DNA of 46,162 nt from Bacillota bacterium. Its GTDB lineage: Bacteria > Bacillota > Sulfobacillia > Sulfobacillales > JAIMBI01. The DNA lies in the NCBI GenBank assembly GCA_021846505.1, contig JAJZWV010000002.1:1-46162 (forward strand), written 5' to 3'. Made by a program: the position numbers and the translations under genes. The notes under the pieces were generated by a model. The model saw only the letters and a program-made list of their open reading frames with translations, ran no database searches and was not told where the DNA came from. This document shows positions 15,143-26,399 of the stretch, piece by piece; positions within the stretch are counted from its first letter, which is position 1, and each line of letters opens with the position of its first letter.

Positions 15143-18100
15143 TCAGCGCGAGGGAAGCACCGGCAAGGACAGGGCCATCACGGCTTGGCGGAACTGCTCC
15201 GCTTCCTCGGCCCAGACCCTGTCGGCCTCGGCCAGCAGGGCGGCGAGGCGTTCGGTCAGCACAGCGTGCACCGCCAGCATCTGCGTCGTCGGCCGGCTCT
15301 GCCCCATCCCCACGGCGCCGGCCAGGGAGGCGAGCCGCTGCGCCAATTTGCCAGGCACGTTCAGCAGGTCTTTCGGCGACAGGGCTTTCGTTTGATGCAG
15401 CTCGCCCTCCAGTGCGTCCAGCCGCGCCCACAGCGCCGCCGCCGCAGCCGTCAGGGCCGGCGGCACCGGCTCGCCCGCCAGCTCTTGATAGAATCGGATC
15501 GCATCCCGGGTCCGCCGAACGCGGAACGCTGTCTCATGCACGCAGGTCACCTGATCGCGAATGGCCAGCAGTAGCTCGAACTGCGCGTGGAGATCCTCGT
15601 CCGTGACCTCCAGCCGGGGATCGCGCCGTAGCTCCACCCGGCGCTCTGCGCGATGGGCGCCCAGCGCCATCTCCACGCGGTACTGGCCAGGAGGGGCCAG
15701 CGGGCCGCGGATGCCGCCGCCGCGGTACACCGCGCCCGGCATGGCCAAGGCGTCGGGATAGCGCCCGTTCCACACCACCCGGTGGGCGCCGGGACCCGCG
15801 GGCAGCTTCGGCGCCGGCTTAGCGCCGGGTGCCGGGGCGGCGGGATGGGACGACAGGGTGTGGAGCACCCGCCCCGCGGCGTCGGTGATCGACAGAGTGA
15901 GCGGGGCCTCCGCCGTGGCCACCGCCTCGGGCGCGAGCCAGTAGTGCAGAGCGACGCCTCCGGGGGGATTGGCCCCCGCATCCAGCCACGCGATGTCTGG
16001 CTCGCCCTCGCGGTCCCAAACGCGCTCCCAGGCGGCCATGTCGTTCTCCACCATGGCTACGCCCGACGCGCCATCGCGCCGACTCCCCTCTCGCCCGCCG
16101 CGCGGCCGAATGGTGGGCGCGCCCGGATACAGCCGCATCGGCGCCGCCTCGTCTATATCCCAGAGGGATCGCAGCGGAGTAGCATCATCCATCACATAGA
16201 AGCCGCGGCCGTGTGTGCCCAAAACGACGGAGGCATCGCGGAACGCGATGTCCCACACGGGGACGACCGGAAGATTTAACGTGAGGGGCGCCCAGTGAGA
16301 GCCCCCATCGTGGGAGAGGTACACCCCCCGCAGCGTGCCGGCCCACAGGAGGCCCGGCCGCACAGGGTCCTCGCGCACCACCCGCGTGGGCTCGTCCTCC
16401 GGAATCCCGGCGGCAATGGCCTCCCACGAGGCGCCGTAATCCCGAGTGCGGTACAGCAGCGGCGCCAGCTGATCGCTCTTGTAGCAGGTGGCCGCCACGT
16501 AGGCGGTGCCGGCCTTGGTGTGCGAGGGCTCAATGGTCGCCACCAGCGCCCACTCGGGCATCGCGGGCGGCGTGACATTGGCCCAGTCGGCACCCCCATT
16601 TTTCGACACATGGATCAGGCCGTCGTCGGACCCGGCCCACAGCACGCCCTGGGCCGCCGGCGACTCCGCCAGCGCGAAAATGGTGCAGTAAAATTCCGCG
16701 CTGGTGTTGTCTTTGGTCACCGGCCCTCCCGATGACTCCTGCTTGGACGGATCGTTGCGCGTCAGGTCAGGACTGATAACCGTCCAGCTGTGCCCCTGAT
16801 CCGTCGACCGAAACACCACGTTGGCGGCGTGGTACAGCGTGTGGGGGTCGTGGGGCGACAGAAACATAGGCGAGGTCCACTGAAAGCGGTAGCGCGCGTC
16901 CTTGGCGCCCGCGCCTGATACGTCCGCCGGCCAGGCGGTGATGTTTTTGACGTCGCGGCTCCGGTGGTGGTAGCGAGTCAAAAGATTGTAGCTGCCCGCA
17001 TACACGATGTCCGGATCGTCAGGCGCCACCGCAATGTAGCCGCTCTCGCCGCCGCCCACCGCGTGCCACGTCGAGGCGGTAATGGCAGCGCTGTCGGTAC
17101 GGCTCGGCACCGACAGGGTGGAGTTGTCCTGCTGGGCGCCATAGACGCGAAATGGGGTCCGGGTGTCGGTCGTGACATGGTAAAACTGCGCCGTGGGCTG
17201 ATTTAACAGCGTCGACCACGACTGTCCGCCGTCATAGCTCACGGCCGCGCCGCCATCGTGCCCGTTGATGATCCGGCGCGGGTTTTTTGGGTCAATCCAC
17301 AGGTCATGGTGATCCACATGGCCGGCCGACATCTTTTCGTAAGTTTTGCCGCCGTCGTGGGACTTCCAGCTTTCGAAGTTCAGCACGTACAGGCGGTCGG
17401 CGTCCACCGGGTCCGCAAAAATGTGGCTGAAGTACCACGGCCGCTGGCGGAGCTCGGGATTGTCGGTCAGCTGCTGCCAGTGCTCGCCGCCATCCTCTGA
17501 GCGATACAGGCCCCCATCGCTGCCTGCCATCTCCAGCGACAAATACACACGGCCGTCCCGAGGGGCTGCCGCCACGGCCAGCCGCCCCTTCACACCCGCT
17601 GGGATTCCGGGCCGCCCGGTCAGCTCCTCCCAGGTGTCGCCGCCATCCCTGGTGCGATACAGCCGGCTGCCAGGCCCGCCGGCCTCGAGGCTGTAGGGCG
17701 TGCGGTGGGCTTCATAGGTAGCCGCGTACAGGACCGCGGGCGAGTTGGGATCCATGGTGAGGTCAATGACGCCACTGCGCTCATCCACAAACAGCACACG
17801 CTCGAAGTGGCCGCCGCCGTCGCGCGACCGGTAGACGCCTCGCTCCGGATTGGGCCCGAAGGCATGGCCGAACGCGCCCACGTACACCAGGTTCGGGTCG
17901 GTGGGATGCACTCGGATTCGGGAGATGTGCCGCGTGTCGCTTAAGCCCAGGTGGCGCCACGTGCCGCCGCCGTCGTCCGACCGGTACACGCCGTCTCCAT
18001 GCAGCACGTTTTCGCGAATGCACGCCTCCCCCATCCCCGCGTAAATCACCTGGGGCTGGCTGGGCGCCAGTGCCAGCGCCCCCACCGAGGCGCTGCGGAA

Positions 18101-18301
18101 AAACCCGTCGGAGACGTTTTTCCAGTGCAAGCCGCCATCCACTGTCTTGAAGACGCCTCCGGCGCATGCCCCAAAGTAGAAGCACAGCGGATCGTGAGGA
18201 TGCCCCGCCACCGCCGTGGCACGGCCCCCACGAAATGGCCCAATGAGGCGCCATTCCAGCGACCCCACGGCCTCCTGCACCGTTTCGATCCGGTTGCCCA
18301 C
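15143..18301 (-). CDS. large BNR-repeat (VPS10/sortilin-like beta-propeller) protein
   Basis: A 1052-residue protein with start GTG 18301 behind AGGAGGG. Residues ~10-690 contain many Asp-box units (TVDGGLHW, SDDGGGTW, TRDGGDTW, SEDGGEHW, SHDGGKTY, STDQGHSW, TRDYGASW, SHDGGSHW) and beta strands such as PDIVYAGSY, indicating one or two beta-propellers. This family is annotated variously as glycosyl hydrolase BNR repeat or VPS10-domain protein. Residues ~800-890 resemble a beta-sandwich with a FlgD-like LPAGPGAHRVVWNGR element, and the last ~150 residues are helical. No signal peptide is seen at this start. No catalytic residues can be assigned, so a hydrolase name would be unjustified. The gene is alone, with its own terminator. 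Confidence 0.8.
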   Translation of the reverse strand: MGNRIETVQEAVGSLEWRLIGPFRGGRATAVAGHPHDPLCFYFGACAGGVFKTVDGGLHWKNVSDGFFRSASVGALALAPSQPQVIYAGMGEACIRENVLHGDGVYRSDDGGGTWRHLGLSDTRHISRIRVHPTDPNLVYVGAFGHAFGPNPERGVYRSRDGGGHFERVLFVDERSGVIDLTMDPNSPAVLYAATYEAHRTPYSLEAGGPGSRLYRTRDGGDTWEELTGRPGIPAGVKGRLAVAAAPRDGRVYLSLEMAGSDGGLYRSEDGGEHWQQLTDNPELRQRPWYFSHIFADPVDADRLYVLNFESWKSHDGGKTYEKMSAGHVDHHDLWIDPKNPRRIINGHDGGAAVSYDGGQSWSTLLNQPTAQFYHVTTDTRTPFRVYGAQQDNSTLSVPSRTDSAAITASTWHAVGGGESGYIAVAPDDPDIVYAGSYNLLTRYHHRSRDVKNITAWPADVSGAGAKDARYRFQWTSPMFLSPHDPHTLYHAANVVFRSTDQGHSWTVISPDLTRNDPSKQESSGGPVTKDNTSAEFYCTIFALAESPAAQGVLWAGSDDGLIHVSKNGGADWANVTPPAMPEWALVATIEPSHTKAGTAYVAATCYKSDQLAPLLYRTRDYGASWEAIAAGIPEDEPTRVVREDPVRPGLLWAGTLRGVYLSHDGGSHWAPLTLNLPVVPVWDIAFRDASVVLGTHGRGFYVMDDATPLRSLWDIDEAAPMRLYPGAPTIRPRGGREGSRRDGASGVAMVENDMAAWERVWDREGEPDIAWLDAGANPPGGVALHYWLAPEAVATAEAPLTLSITDAAGRVLHTLSSHPAAPAPGAKPAPKLPAGPGAHRVVWNGRYPDALAMPGAVYRGGGIRGPLAPPGQYRVEMALGAHRAERRVELRRDPRLEVTDEDLHAQFELLLAIRDQVTCVHETAFRVRRTRDAIRFYQELAGEPVPPALTAAAAALWARLDALEGELHQTKALSPKDLLNVPGKLAQRLASLAGAVGMGQSRPTTQMLAVHAVLTERLAALLAEADRVWAEEAEQFRQAVMALSLPVLPSR

Positions 18302-18894
18302 GCTGCATCCCTCCTATCGCTTTATGTTCGATCGCAGAAGCCCGCCGGCCATGGAGCACCGGTCCAGGCTACTCCAGCGCTTCGCGACTGAAGGGCGGCA
18401 ATCCTGCTCGCGGCCGGGATTTCGTCGGACGCGGATCAGGGGTGAGCGAGCGGACCTTAAAACCGCCCCGCCCTCGCCGCCACGCTGGCATCCGCTCGAA
18501 CCAGGCGGCCTGCGCCTCCACGCTGGCGCCTGGGCGCATCTGAACGACGCATCCGCATCGCCATGGCACGCCAAGCTGCTTCAATAGAAAGGCCGGCCTG
18601 GGGCGGCAGGGATGACGGGCTGTCAAAACCTGCGGGCCGAGCGCCGCCGAGGTGTTCGATGGCCGGCGCGGTCTGGGGGGCGGGATCGAAGTGGCGCGGG
18701 TGCGCCCCTGGCGGCGAGTCGGCGCGGCTCGCGTGTGTCAACCGGCTGGCCGCCAAACCCTCCCTCGACGAACCCGCCAACGGGCCGGCCCAAGCGTCCG
18801 ACGGCCGCACAGCGCACCCCCTTCTGTGCAGCCCCCGGGGCTCGCGTCGGGCACCCGGGAGATCCGAGCGGCGGGTCCCGGTATAATGCGGCAC
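18302..18894. other. 590-bp divergent intergenic region without a convincing gene
   Basis: A continuous open frame on the plus strand (from about 18612) lacks a ribosome site and has Arg/Pro/Gly-rich composition typical of random high-GC DNA. The left end holds the ribosome site of the BNR gene (AGGAGGG, about 18310-18316). The right end holds the TATAAT at 18882. I see no RNA gene or repeat. Confidence 0.5.
18882..18887 (+). promoter_or_regulatory. perfect -10 box just before the start codon at 18895
   Basis: TATAAT at 18882-18887 stands out in very GC-rich surroundings. Seven bases separate it from the A of ATG 18895, so transcription would begin at or next to the start codon, giving a leaderless mRNA. 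No good -35 is visible at 16-18 bases upstream. Confidence 0.5.
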
Positions 18895-19848
18895 ATGGAA
18901 CTTGGCACGGAAATGCCGCCGCCCGCTGCGGCGGACCGCCGCGGGCCCCACAGGCCGCCGCGCTTGACCCGGGTGATTCTGGCCCCGGAGCCCTGGGGCG
19001 GGTTCCAGCAGCCTGTCCTGCAGCGGTGGGCGATGGATCGCGCCCGCCGCGACTTGGTGGTGTACCTCGGCCCCCAGCTGGGGATGCCCCGCGCGCACCC
19101 GAGCAGCGGCATGGGCGGCGGCTCCCTGCCGTGGGCCGATGTCGACACCATGGTGCAGCAGTGGATCAACCTGACGGGGCACTTCGTGCGCGGCGTTTAC
19201 GTCCTGCAGCGGCTGGACTACCTCCAGCTAGCCGATCCCTCGGGTCCGCCTCACGCTGCCCCGGGCCTCATGGAGCAGTGGCTAGCCTGGGTGGCCTCGA
19301 GTCCCCTCGAGGTGGTCCGAGGCTTTGCCGATGCGCAGTGGCTGGGGCCCCCGCCCGCCCACATCGTGGATTGGGCCGCGGACACCCCCGACGTGGGCCG
19401 AGACACGATCCCAGCACCATGGCCCGCCGCGCTCGAATATCCGCTCGCGATCGTCGCCGGCGCACGGCCAGAGCACGGCCAGTGGCTTCAGCAGGTCGCG
19501 GCGCGCGCTCCGGCTTGGCGCTGGGTGGTGCCGCAGGTGCTGATGCCCGCCGATGCGGCTCGTGCGTGGCCCAGCACGGCCACCCTGGTGCCCTGGCCGC
19601 TGGCCGCCGACGCCCTGGCCGCCGCCCGCGCGGCGTCAGCGGTCGTGGTGCCGCCGGCAGCCCGACCGGCCGGACTGGGTCCGTGGCACTCGCTCTCGGA
19701 GGCGCGGCGGCTTCCCTGGATCGGGCCGGGCCTGGGCGAATCCGGGTTGGCCAAGTGGCTTTCGGCCGACACTCCCCTCGCCTGCGCGCGCGCGCTTGGG
19801 CTCTTAACCTGGCCAGAGCCCCGCGGGATGCGGGACGTGAGCGCATGA
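18895..19848 (+). CDS. protein of unknown function coupled to a glycosyltransferase
   Basis: A 317-residue soluble protein, Trp- and Ala-rich, with no signal peptide or TM. I recognise no family. An initial LTRVILAPEPWGGFQQPVLQRWAM section and alternating helix/strand segments (LAIVAGARPEHGQWLQQVAARAP, WRWVVPQVLMP) suggest an alpha/beta fold, possibly a degenerate GT-B-like protein. The start ATG 18895 is chosen because a TATAAT lies 7 bases before it; a longer frame to 18652 has poor composition. Its last codon overlaps the next gene as ATGA (19845-19848). It probably acts with that glycosyltransferase. Confidence 0.6.
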   Translation: MELGTEMPPPAAADRRGPHRPPRLTRVILAPEPWGGFQQPVLQRWAMDRARRDLVVYLGPQLGMPRAHPSSGMGGGSLPWADVDTMVQQWINLTGHFVRGVYVLQRLDYLQLADPSGPPHAAPGLMEQWLAWVASSPLEVVRGFADAQWLGPPPAHIVDWAADTPDVGRDTIPAPWPAALEYPLAIVAGARPEHGQWLQQVAARAPAWRWVVPQVLMPADAARAWPSTATLVPWPLAADALAAARAASAVVVPPAARPAGLGPWHSLSEARRLPWIGPGLGESGLAKWLSADTPLACARALGLLTWPEPRGMRDVSA

Positions 19849-20924
19849 CGCCCGTGCGGCCGCTGCTGCTCGCCGTCGGGGTCTTTGCCTGGGACCAGCC
19901 GCTGGCCGACCCCGTGCGCCACATGGCCCCGCACTTTCTTCCCGCGGCCGATGTGGTGTTCATGGCGCCCGTTCGCCGCTCTACCCTGGCCACTCGCCTG
20001 CGGGTGGACCTCGCTGGCCGCTTGGACCCGGCGTTTTGGCAGCTGTCCCAAATCGCCGGCGCCCCGGCGGCGTCGGCGATCGCGGGGTGGCAGGTCCATC
20101 GCCTGCTCGGCGACCGCCCGCTGGTGCTGTACGTCAACTCCTATGCCGCCGAACTGGGGGGCGAACTTCTGGCCACGCTTGCCCCCGATCGGCTGATTTA
20201 CGATGTATATGAGCATGTGGTGGCGCCCGACTCCCCGCTGCCGGCGGCGCATCGCCAGCTGTGGGACGCCGCCTCGGTGCGGGTGGCGCTGAACGCCCCC
20301 GTCGCCGCGGCCATGGCGCCCCCGGCCGCCCATCTGATTTTGGGAGCGGCGGTGGATGCCAGCCACTTTGCGGCGGCACGAGCCGCCCAGGGACCGTTCG
20401 CCCACGCGTTTGCGTTCGTCGGCAACTTCGCCAACTGGGTCGACTTCGAGAGCCTCGAGGCAGTAGCGCGGCGCTTCCCCACTGAGCGCTTGCTGCTGGT
20501 GGGCCCCTGCCCGCCCGCCCTCGCCTCGGACCTGGGCCGCCTCCGCACGTTCCCCAACGTCACTTGGCAAACGCAGGTCCCGTACGCCGACCTGCCCGCC
20601 ATTCTTGGCAGTGCCGAAGTGCTCCTGCTGCCGCGCACCACCCATCCGGCCGCGGCCGCCAGCGATCCCCTGAAGCTTTATGACTACCTGGCGACCGGCC
20701 GGCCCGTCGCCGCCACACCGCTGCCCGGTGTCGCCGGCCTGCCCGCCGGCGTGGTGTACTGGGGCGAATCAGGAAGCGGCTTTGCGGACGCGTGTGGCCA
20801 AGCGCTGGCGGAGCGGCGCACAGGAGCCAGCGCCGAGCGCGCGCAACTGCGCATCGCGGTGGCAGAGCGCCGCTCGTGGGCCCAGCGCGCAGCCGCCATC
20901 TGGCAGGCCGCCGCGCGCTGGTGA
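19845..20924 (+). CDS. GT-B glycosyltransferase (TuaH/GT4-like)
   Basis: A 359-residue protein. The N-terminal half has Rossmann-like segments (LLLAVGVFAWDQPLAD, PLVLYVNSYAAELG, RLIYDVYEHVV). The C-terminal half has the donor-binding pattern of GT4-like enzymes: HAFAFVGNF, ERLLLVGP, NVTWQTQVPYADLPAIL, then DPLKLYDYLATGRPVAATPLPG. It resembles TuaH-type transferases of cell-surface polysaccharides. No TM, so it probably acts at the cytoplasmic membrane face. The start ATG 19845 overlaps the upstream stop. Sugar donor and acceptor cannot be told. Convergent with atpC, 7 bp apart. Confidence 0.8.
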   Translation: MTPVRPLLLAVGVFAWDQPLADPVRHMAPHFLPAADVVFMAPVRRSTLATRLRVDLAGRLDPAFWQLSQIAGAPAASAIAGWQVHRLLGDRPLVLYVNSYAAELGGELLATLAPDRLIYDVYEHVVAPDSPLPAAHRQLWDAASVRVALNAPVAAAMAPPAAHLILGAAVDASHFAAARAAQGPFAHAFAFVGNFANWVDFESLEAVARRFPTERLLLVGPCPPALASDLGRLRTFPNVTWQTQVPYADLPAILGSAEVLLLPRTTHPAAAASDPLKLYDYLATGRPVAATPLPGVAGLPAGVVYWGESGSGFADACGQALAERRTGASAERAQLRIAVAERRSWAQRAAAIWQAAARW

Positions 20925-20931
20925 GTCCGCG

Positions 20932-21357
20932 TCAGGCGGGCCCACTCCCCATGCCGCTGTCGTCCAGCGCCTGCAGCCGCGCCTCGGCGCGCTCCAAGGC
21001 CTGCCGCGCCCTGAGCTCATCGACGGCGCTGCCGCCCCGCTCCAGCCGCTCTTGCGCCCGAGTCCGGGCAGCCGCCGCGCGCTGGCGGTCCAGCTCCTCG
21101 GGCGCCTCGGCCGTGTCGGCCAGCAGCACGGTGGCCTCGCGCCCAACTTCCAGAAATCCGCCGCCCACGGCGTACCGGTGCCACGTGCCCTGGTCATCCA
21201 GCACCTGAACCACGCACGGCTTCACCGCCGTGATGAGCGGGATGTGGTGCGCCAGCACGCCCATGTCCCCTTCGCTGGCGCGCAGCAGCAGCTCCGCCAC
21301 CGCGCCTTCGTAAACGGTGCGCTCTGGGGTGACCACGCTCAACTCGTACGTCGCCAT
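20932..21357 (-). CDS. atpC: F1F0 ATP synthase epsilon subunit
   Basis: 141 residues. An N-terminal beta-barrel (YELSVVTPERTVYEG, GVLAHHIPLITAVKP, VGGGFLEVGREATVLLADTAE) is followed by a two-helix C-terminal domain, here extended with an acidic/Gly tail (DDSGMGSGPA). Epsilon links the gamma stalk to the c ring and can inhibit ATP hydrolysis. Last gene of the atp operon. Confidence 0.95.
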   Translation of the reverse strand: MATYELSVVTPERTVYEGAVAELLLRASEGDMGVLAHHIPLITAVKPCVVQVLDDQGTWHRYAVGGGFLEVGREATVLLADTAEAPEELDRQRAAAARTRAQERLERGGSAVDELRARQALERAEARLQALDDSGMGSGPA

Positions 21358-21392
21358 CGCCTGCCCCCTGCCTCGTGTCTCGCGAGCCCTCG

Positions 21393-22931
<1,539 letters not shown>

Positions 22932-22968
22932 TCAAATGAATCGAATGGAGCGGCGGCCGAGCGCTACC

Positions 22969-23832
22969 TTACTGCAGGGCCGCTGCGCCTCCCACCAACT
23001 CCGCAATCTCGCGGGTGATCGCGGCCTGGCGCAGCCGGTTCCGCGACAGCGTCATCTGCCGCAGCAGCTCGTCGCTGTTTTTGCTGGCCGCGTCCATGGC
23101 GGTCATGCGGGCCCCGTGCTCGCTGGCTTTGGACTCTAGGAGCGCCCCGTACACCTGCACCTCGATATAGCGCGGCACCAAGTCCGCCAGCACGCTTTCA
23201 GCGTCCGGCTCAAACACGTAGGCGGCCTCACCGCCGGCCTCGGGGCTCTCCGGCGGCTTCACCGGCAGCAGCTGGACATGCGCCGGCCGCTGAGTCATGG
23301 CGTTGATGAAGTGGGTGTACACCAGCTCCACGCGGTCCACGTCTCCGACTTGATACCGCCCCATGATGGCATCGGCGATCGCCTTGGCCTGGCTGTAGTG
23401 CACTTCGTCCCCGAGCCCCGCAAACTCGTCTTGAATCGCCACCCCGCGCCGCCGGTAGCTGTCTCGGCCTTTGCGGCCCACCGCAAACACCGCCGGCTGG
23501 CCTTCGCCCGCCCGCATGCGGCTGGCCGCATAGCGCAGCACGTTGGCGTTGAAGGGGCCCGCCAGCCCCCGGTCCGAGGTCACCACCACGTAGCCGGTCG
23601 CTTTCACCGGCCGCTCGGCAAACAGGCGCTCCTTGGCGGCAGTGCCTGCTGAGGCGGCGGCGCGCTGCATCACCTCGCGGATGGTGTCGAAGTAGCTCCG
23701 CGAGCGCTCCGCGCGCTCCTGGGCACGCCGCAGCTTGGCGCCCGCCACCAGCTTCATGGCACGGGTGATTTGCCGCGTATTTTCCACGCTCTTGATGCGG
23801 CGCTTTAGATCCTGCAATCCTCCCCCGGCCAT
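22969..23832 (-). CDS. atpG: F1F0 ATP synthase gamma subunit
   Basis: 287 residues. The N-terminal helix LKRRIKSVENTRQITRAMKLVAGAKLRRAQ and C-terminal helix SRNRLRQAAITREIAELVGGA form the rotating coiled-coil shaft. The central Rossmann-like region includes SDRGLAGPFNANVLR. Start ATG 23832 lies one base after the atpA stop, so translation is coupled. Standard length. Confidence 0.96.
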   Translation of the reverse strand: MAGGGLQDLKRRIKSVENTRQITRAMKLVAGAKLRRAQERAERSRSYFDTIREVMQRAAASAGTAAKERLFAERPVKATGYVVVTSDRGLAGPFNANVLRYAASRMRAGEGQPAVFAVGRKGRDSYRRRGVAIQDEFAGLGDEVHYSQAKAIADAIMGRYQVGDVDRVELVYTHFINAMTQRPAHVQLLPVKPPESPEAGGEAAYVFEPDAESVLADLVPRYIEVQVYGALLESKASEHGARMTAMDAASKNSDELLRQMTLSRNRLRQAAITREIAELVGGAAALQ

Positions 23833-23833
23833 G

Positions 23834-25348
23834 TCAGGACACCGTCAGCAGCGTGGCCGCAAACTCTTCAATGGCCCGCTTCAGCCGCTTCTCAGTCTCA
23901 TCCGTGATTTGCTTCGCGTCGCGGATGCTGTCCAATATCTCCGGGTGCTCTTCGTGCAGCTGCCGCAGGAAGCCGCGCTCAAACTCCCCCACGGCCTCCA
24001 CCGGCAGCTCATCCAAGAAGCCGTTGGTGGCTGCGTAAATCACCACCACCTGCTCCGCCACGGCCAGCGGATGATACTGCGACTGCTTCAGCACCTCGAC
24101 GACCCGCGCGCCGCGGGTGAGGCGCGCCAGGGTCGCTTTGTCCAGGTCCGACCCAAACTGGCTGAACGCCTGCAACTCGCGATACTGGGCCAAATCCAGC
24201 CGAAGCCGCCCGGCCACCTGGCGCATGGCTTTCACCTGGGCACTGCCGCCCACGCGGGACACCGAACTGCCGACGTTGATGGCCGGACGCTGCCCCGAGA
24301 AAAACAGGTCGGACTCCAGGAAGATTTGGCCGTCCGTGATGGAAATCACATTGGTGGGAATATAAGCGGCGATGTCGCCGGCCTGGGTCTCAATGATGGG
24401 CAGCGCCGTGAGGCTGCCGCCCCCTTGGGCATCGCTCAGCCGGGCGGCCCGCTCCAAAAGTCGGGAGTGCAGATAAAACACGTCGCCAGGGTAGGCCTCG
24501 CGCCCCGGCGGCCGGCGGAGCAAGAGGCTCATCGCGCGATACGCCACGGCGTGCTTGGACAAATCGTCATACACAATGAGTACGTCGCGCCCCTGATCCC
24601 GAAAGTACTCCGCCATGCTGCAGCCCGCATAGGGCGCTAGGAACTGCAGCGGCGCAGGCTCCGACGCCGACGAAGACACCACAATGGAGTAGTCCATCGC
24701 ACCCCCGTCCTGCAGCGTGCGCGCCACACGGGCCACCGTCGACTGCTTTTGGCCGATGGCGACATAGACGCAGATGACATCTTGGCCCTTCTGGTTCAGG
24801 ATCGCGTCCACAGCCAGGGCTGTCTTGCCGGTGGAGCGGTCGCCGATGATGAGCTCACGCTGCCCCCGGCCAATGGGCACCATAGAGTCCACAGCTTTCA
24901 AGCCCGTCTGCAGGGGGGTGTTGACCGGCTGCCGCGCCACGATTCCCGGCGCCATGCGCTCGACCGGCCACCGCTCGGTCGCCCCGAGCGGGCCCTGGCC
25001 ATCGATGGGCTCGCCCAGCGCATTCAAGACGCGGCCAATCAAGGCATCGCCAACTGGCACGTCTACCACGTGGCCAGTGCGCCGCACCCGCTGCCCCTCT
25101 TTAATCTCGGTTTCGTCGCCCATCAGCACGGCGCCCACGTTGTCCTCTTCCAGGTTCAGCACCATGCCGGCCATGCCGCTTTCAAATGCCAGCATCTCGC
25201 CCGCCATGGCGTCTTGAAGCCCGTAGACCCGCGCAATGCCATCGCCCACAGACAGCACGGTGCCGACTTCCTCCAGCGCCACGTGCTCATCAAATTGGGC
25301 GATTTGCTGCTTCAGGATCTCGGTAATCTCTTCCGGCTTAAGATTCAC
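23834..25348 (-). CDS. atpA: F1F0 ATP synthase alpha subunit
   Basis: 504 residues. The Walker A is [11 protein letters not shown], and VSRVGGSAQ (arginine finger region) is present. The N-terminus [15 protein letters not shown] is typical. The non-catalytic subunit of the F1 hexamer. Start GTG 25348 overlaps the atpH stop by 11 bases. Confidence 0.97.
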   Translation of the reverse strand: MNLKPEEITEILKQQIAQFDEHVALEEVGTVLSVGDGIARVYGLQDAMAGEMLAFESGMAGMVLNLEEDNVGAVLMGDETEIKEGQRVRRTGHVVDVPVGDALIGRVLNALGEPIDGQGPLGATERWPVERMAPGIVARQPVNTPLQTGLKAVDSMVPIGRGQRELIIGDRSTGKTALAVDAILNQKGQDVICVYVAIGQKQSTVARVARTLQDGGAMDYSIVVSSSASEPAPLQFLAPYAGCSMAEYFRDQGRDVLIVYDDLSKHAVAYRAMSLLLRRPPGREAYPGDVFYLHSRLLERAARLSDAQGGGSLTALPIIETQAGDIAAYIPTNVISITDGQIFLESDLFFSGQRPAINVGSSVSRVGGSAQVKAMRQVAGRLRLDLAQYRELQAFSQFGSDLDKATLARLTRGARVVEVLKQSQYHPLAVAEQVVVIYAATNGFLDELPVEAVGEFERGFLRQLHEEHPEILDSIRDAKQITDETEKRLKRAIEEFAATLLTVS

Positions 25349-25883
25349 CCGGCTTCACCTCATCTTTGAGTTCGCGCGCCAAGCGCTGAAGGCGCCCCGT
25401 GATGGTCCCATCCCACAGCCAATCGCCCATTCGCACCTCGATGCCACCCAAAAGCTCCGGGGCGACTTGAAACGCCGCCTCCACGGTCCGCCCCGCGTAG
25501 CGGGACAAGCCGTCCGCCACGCGCCGCTGCCACGTTGAGTCCAGCCCGGCGGCCGTGCGCACCTCGGCCGCCATGCGGCCGTCGCGCTCCAGCCGCGCGG
25601 CGTGAAACTGCCGCGCCACCAAGCCCACCAGGCGCTCCCGCCGATGCCGAATCAGCACCCCCACCAGGTGAGCGACCGGCGGGTCGTCCTGAAACACCCG
25701 GCTCATGGCCTGTACTTTGTCGCCCGGCGCCACACCGGGATGGAGAAACCAGGGCCCGACAGGCGGCGCCAGCAGTGTGTCCGCCGCCTCAGCGAGCCGG
25801 CCATCCACCTCGGCTCCCGCTTCCTCAGGCACCGTCTCCAACAGCGCCAGCGCATAGCGGCGCGCGACGGCCTCAGGTCTCAT
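25338..25883 (-). CDS. atpH: F1F0 ATP synthase delta subunit
   Basis: 181 residues, peripheral-stalk cap protein. The N-terminal [11 protein letters not shown] and C-terminal [24 protein letters not shown] match the family. Start overlaps the atpF stop as ATGA (25880-25883). Confidence 0.95.
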   Translation of the reverse strand: MRPEAVARRYALALLETVPEEAGAEVDGRLAEAADTLLAPPVGPWFLHPGVAPGDKVQAMSRVFQDDPPVAHLVGVLIRHRRERLVGLVARQFHAARLERDGRMAAEVRTAAGLDSTWQRRVADGLSRYAGRTVEAAFQVAPELLGGIEVRMGDWLWDGTITGRLQRLARELKDEVKPGES

Positions 25884-26395
25884 GGCGTGGGCTCCCCGTC
25901 GGCTTCCGGACCCAGCTGATCCACAAATTCCTGCACCAGCCGGCGGGTGGCCTCGTCGGCCCGCTCCTGGCCCAGCACCTTGGCGGCGATGCCCAGGGCC
26001 AAGTCCGCCACCTCGCGCTTGACGGACGCCAGCGCATGCTGGCGCTCGCTGGCGATTTCCGCCTCGGCGTCGGCCACCAAGCGCCGCGACTCCTGGCGGG
26101 CCCGCACCACGATTTGGGCCGCTTCGTCTTCCGCATCCCGCAACGCGTGGTTCATGGCCACTTCGGCGCGCGCCTTGACGTGCCGGAGCTCAGCCTCTAG
26201 CTGCGACTTCAGCTCGTCCGCCTCCTGGCGGCGGCGCTCCGCCGCGGCCAGCTCCTCGTCGATGCGCGTCTGCCGGTCCCGGACCGCCTTTAAGAGGGGC
26301 GGGAACGCATACTTCTGCAAAAACACGTACAGAATGCCGACCGCGACCAGCGCGTCCAGCATATCCAACGGATTCAGCGCAATGTTGATGTGCAT
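25880..26395 (-). CDS. atpF: F1F0 ATP synthase b subunit
   Basis: 171 residues. One N-terminal membrane span (about 10-28, MLDALVAVGILYVFLQKY) is followed by a long charged alpha-helix rich in Ala, Glu and Arg, forming the peripheral stalk. Four bases separate the c-subunit stop from its start. Confidence 0.95.
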   Translation of the reverse strand: MHINIALNPLDMLDALVAVGILYVFLQKYAFPPLLKAVRDRQTRIDEELAAAERRRQEADELKSQLEAELRHVKARAEVAMNHALRDAEDEAAQIVVRARQESRRLVADAEAEIASERQHALASVKREVADLALGIAAKVLGQERADEATRRLVQEFVDQLGPEADGEPTP

Positions 26396-26399
26396 GCGC

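Noticed and set aside
18612-20924. A single 770-codon open frame through the whole glycosyltransferase region
   Set aside because: Its first 400 codons are in a different frame from the sensible protein at 18895-19848, are Arg/Pro/Gly-rich and lack a ribosome site. The real second gene starts at 19845.
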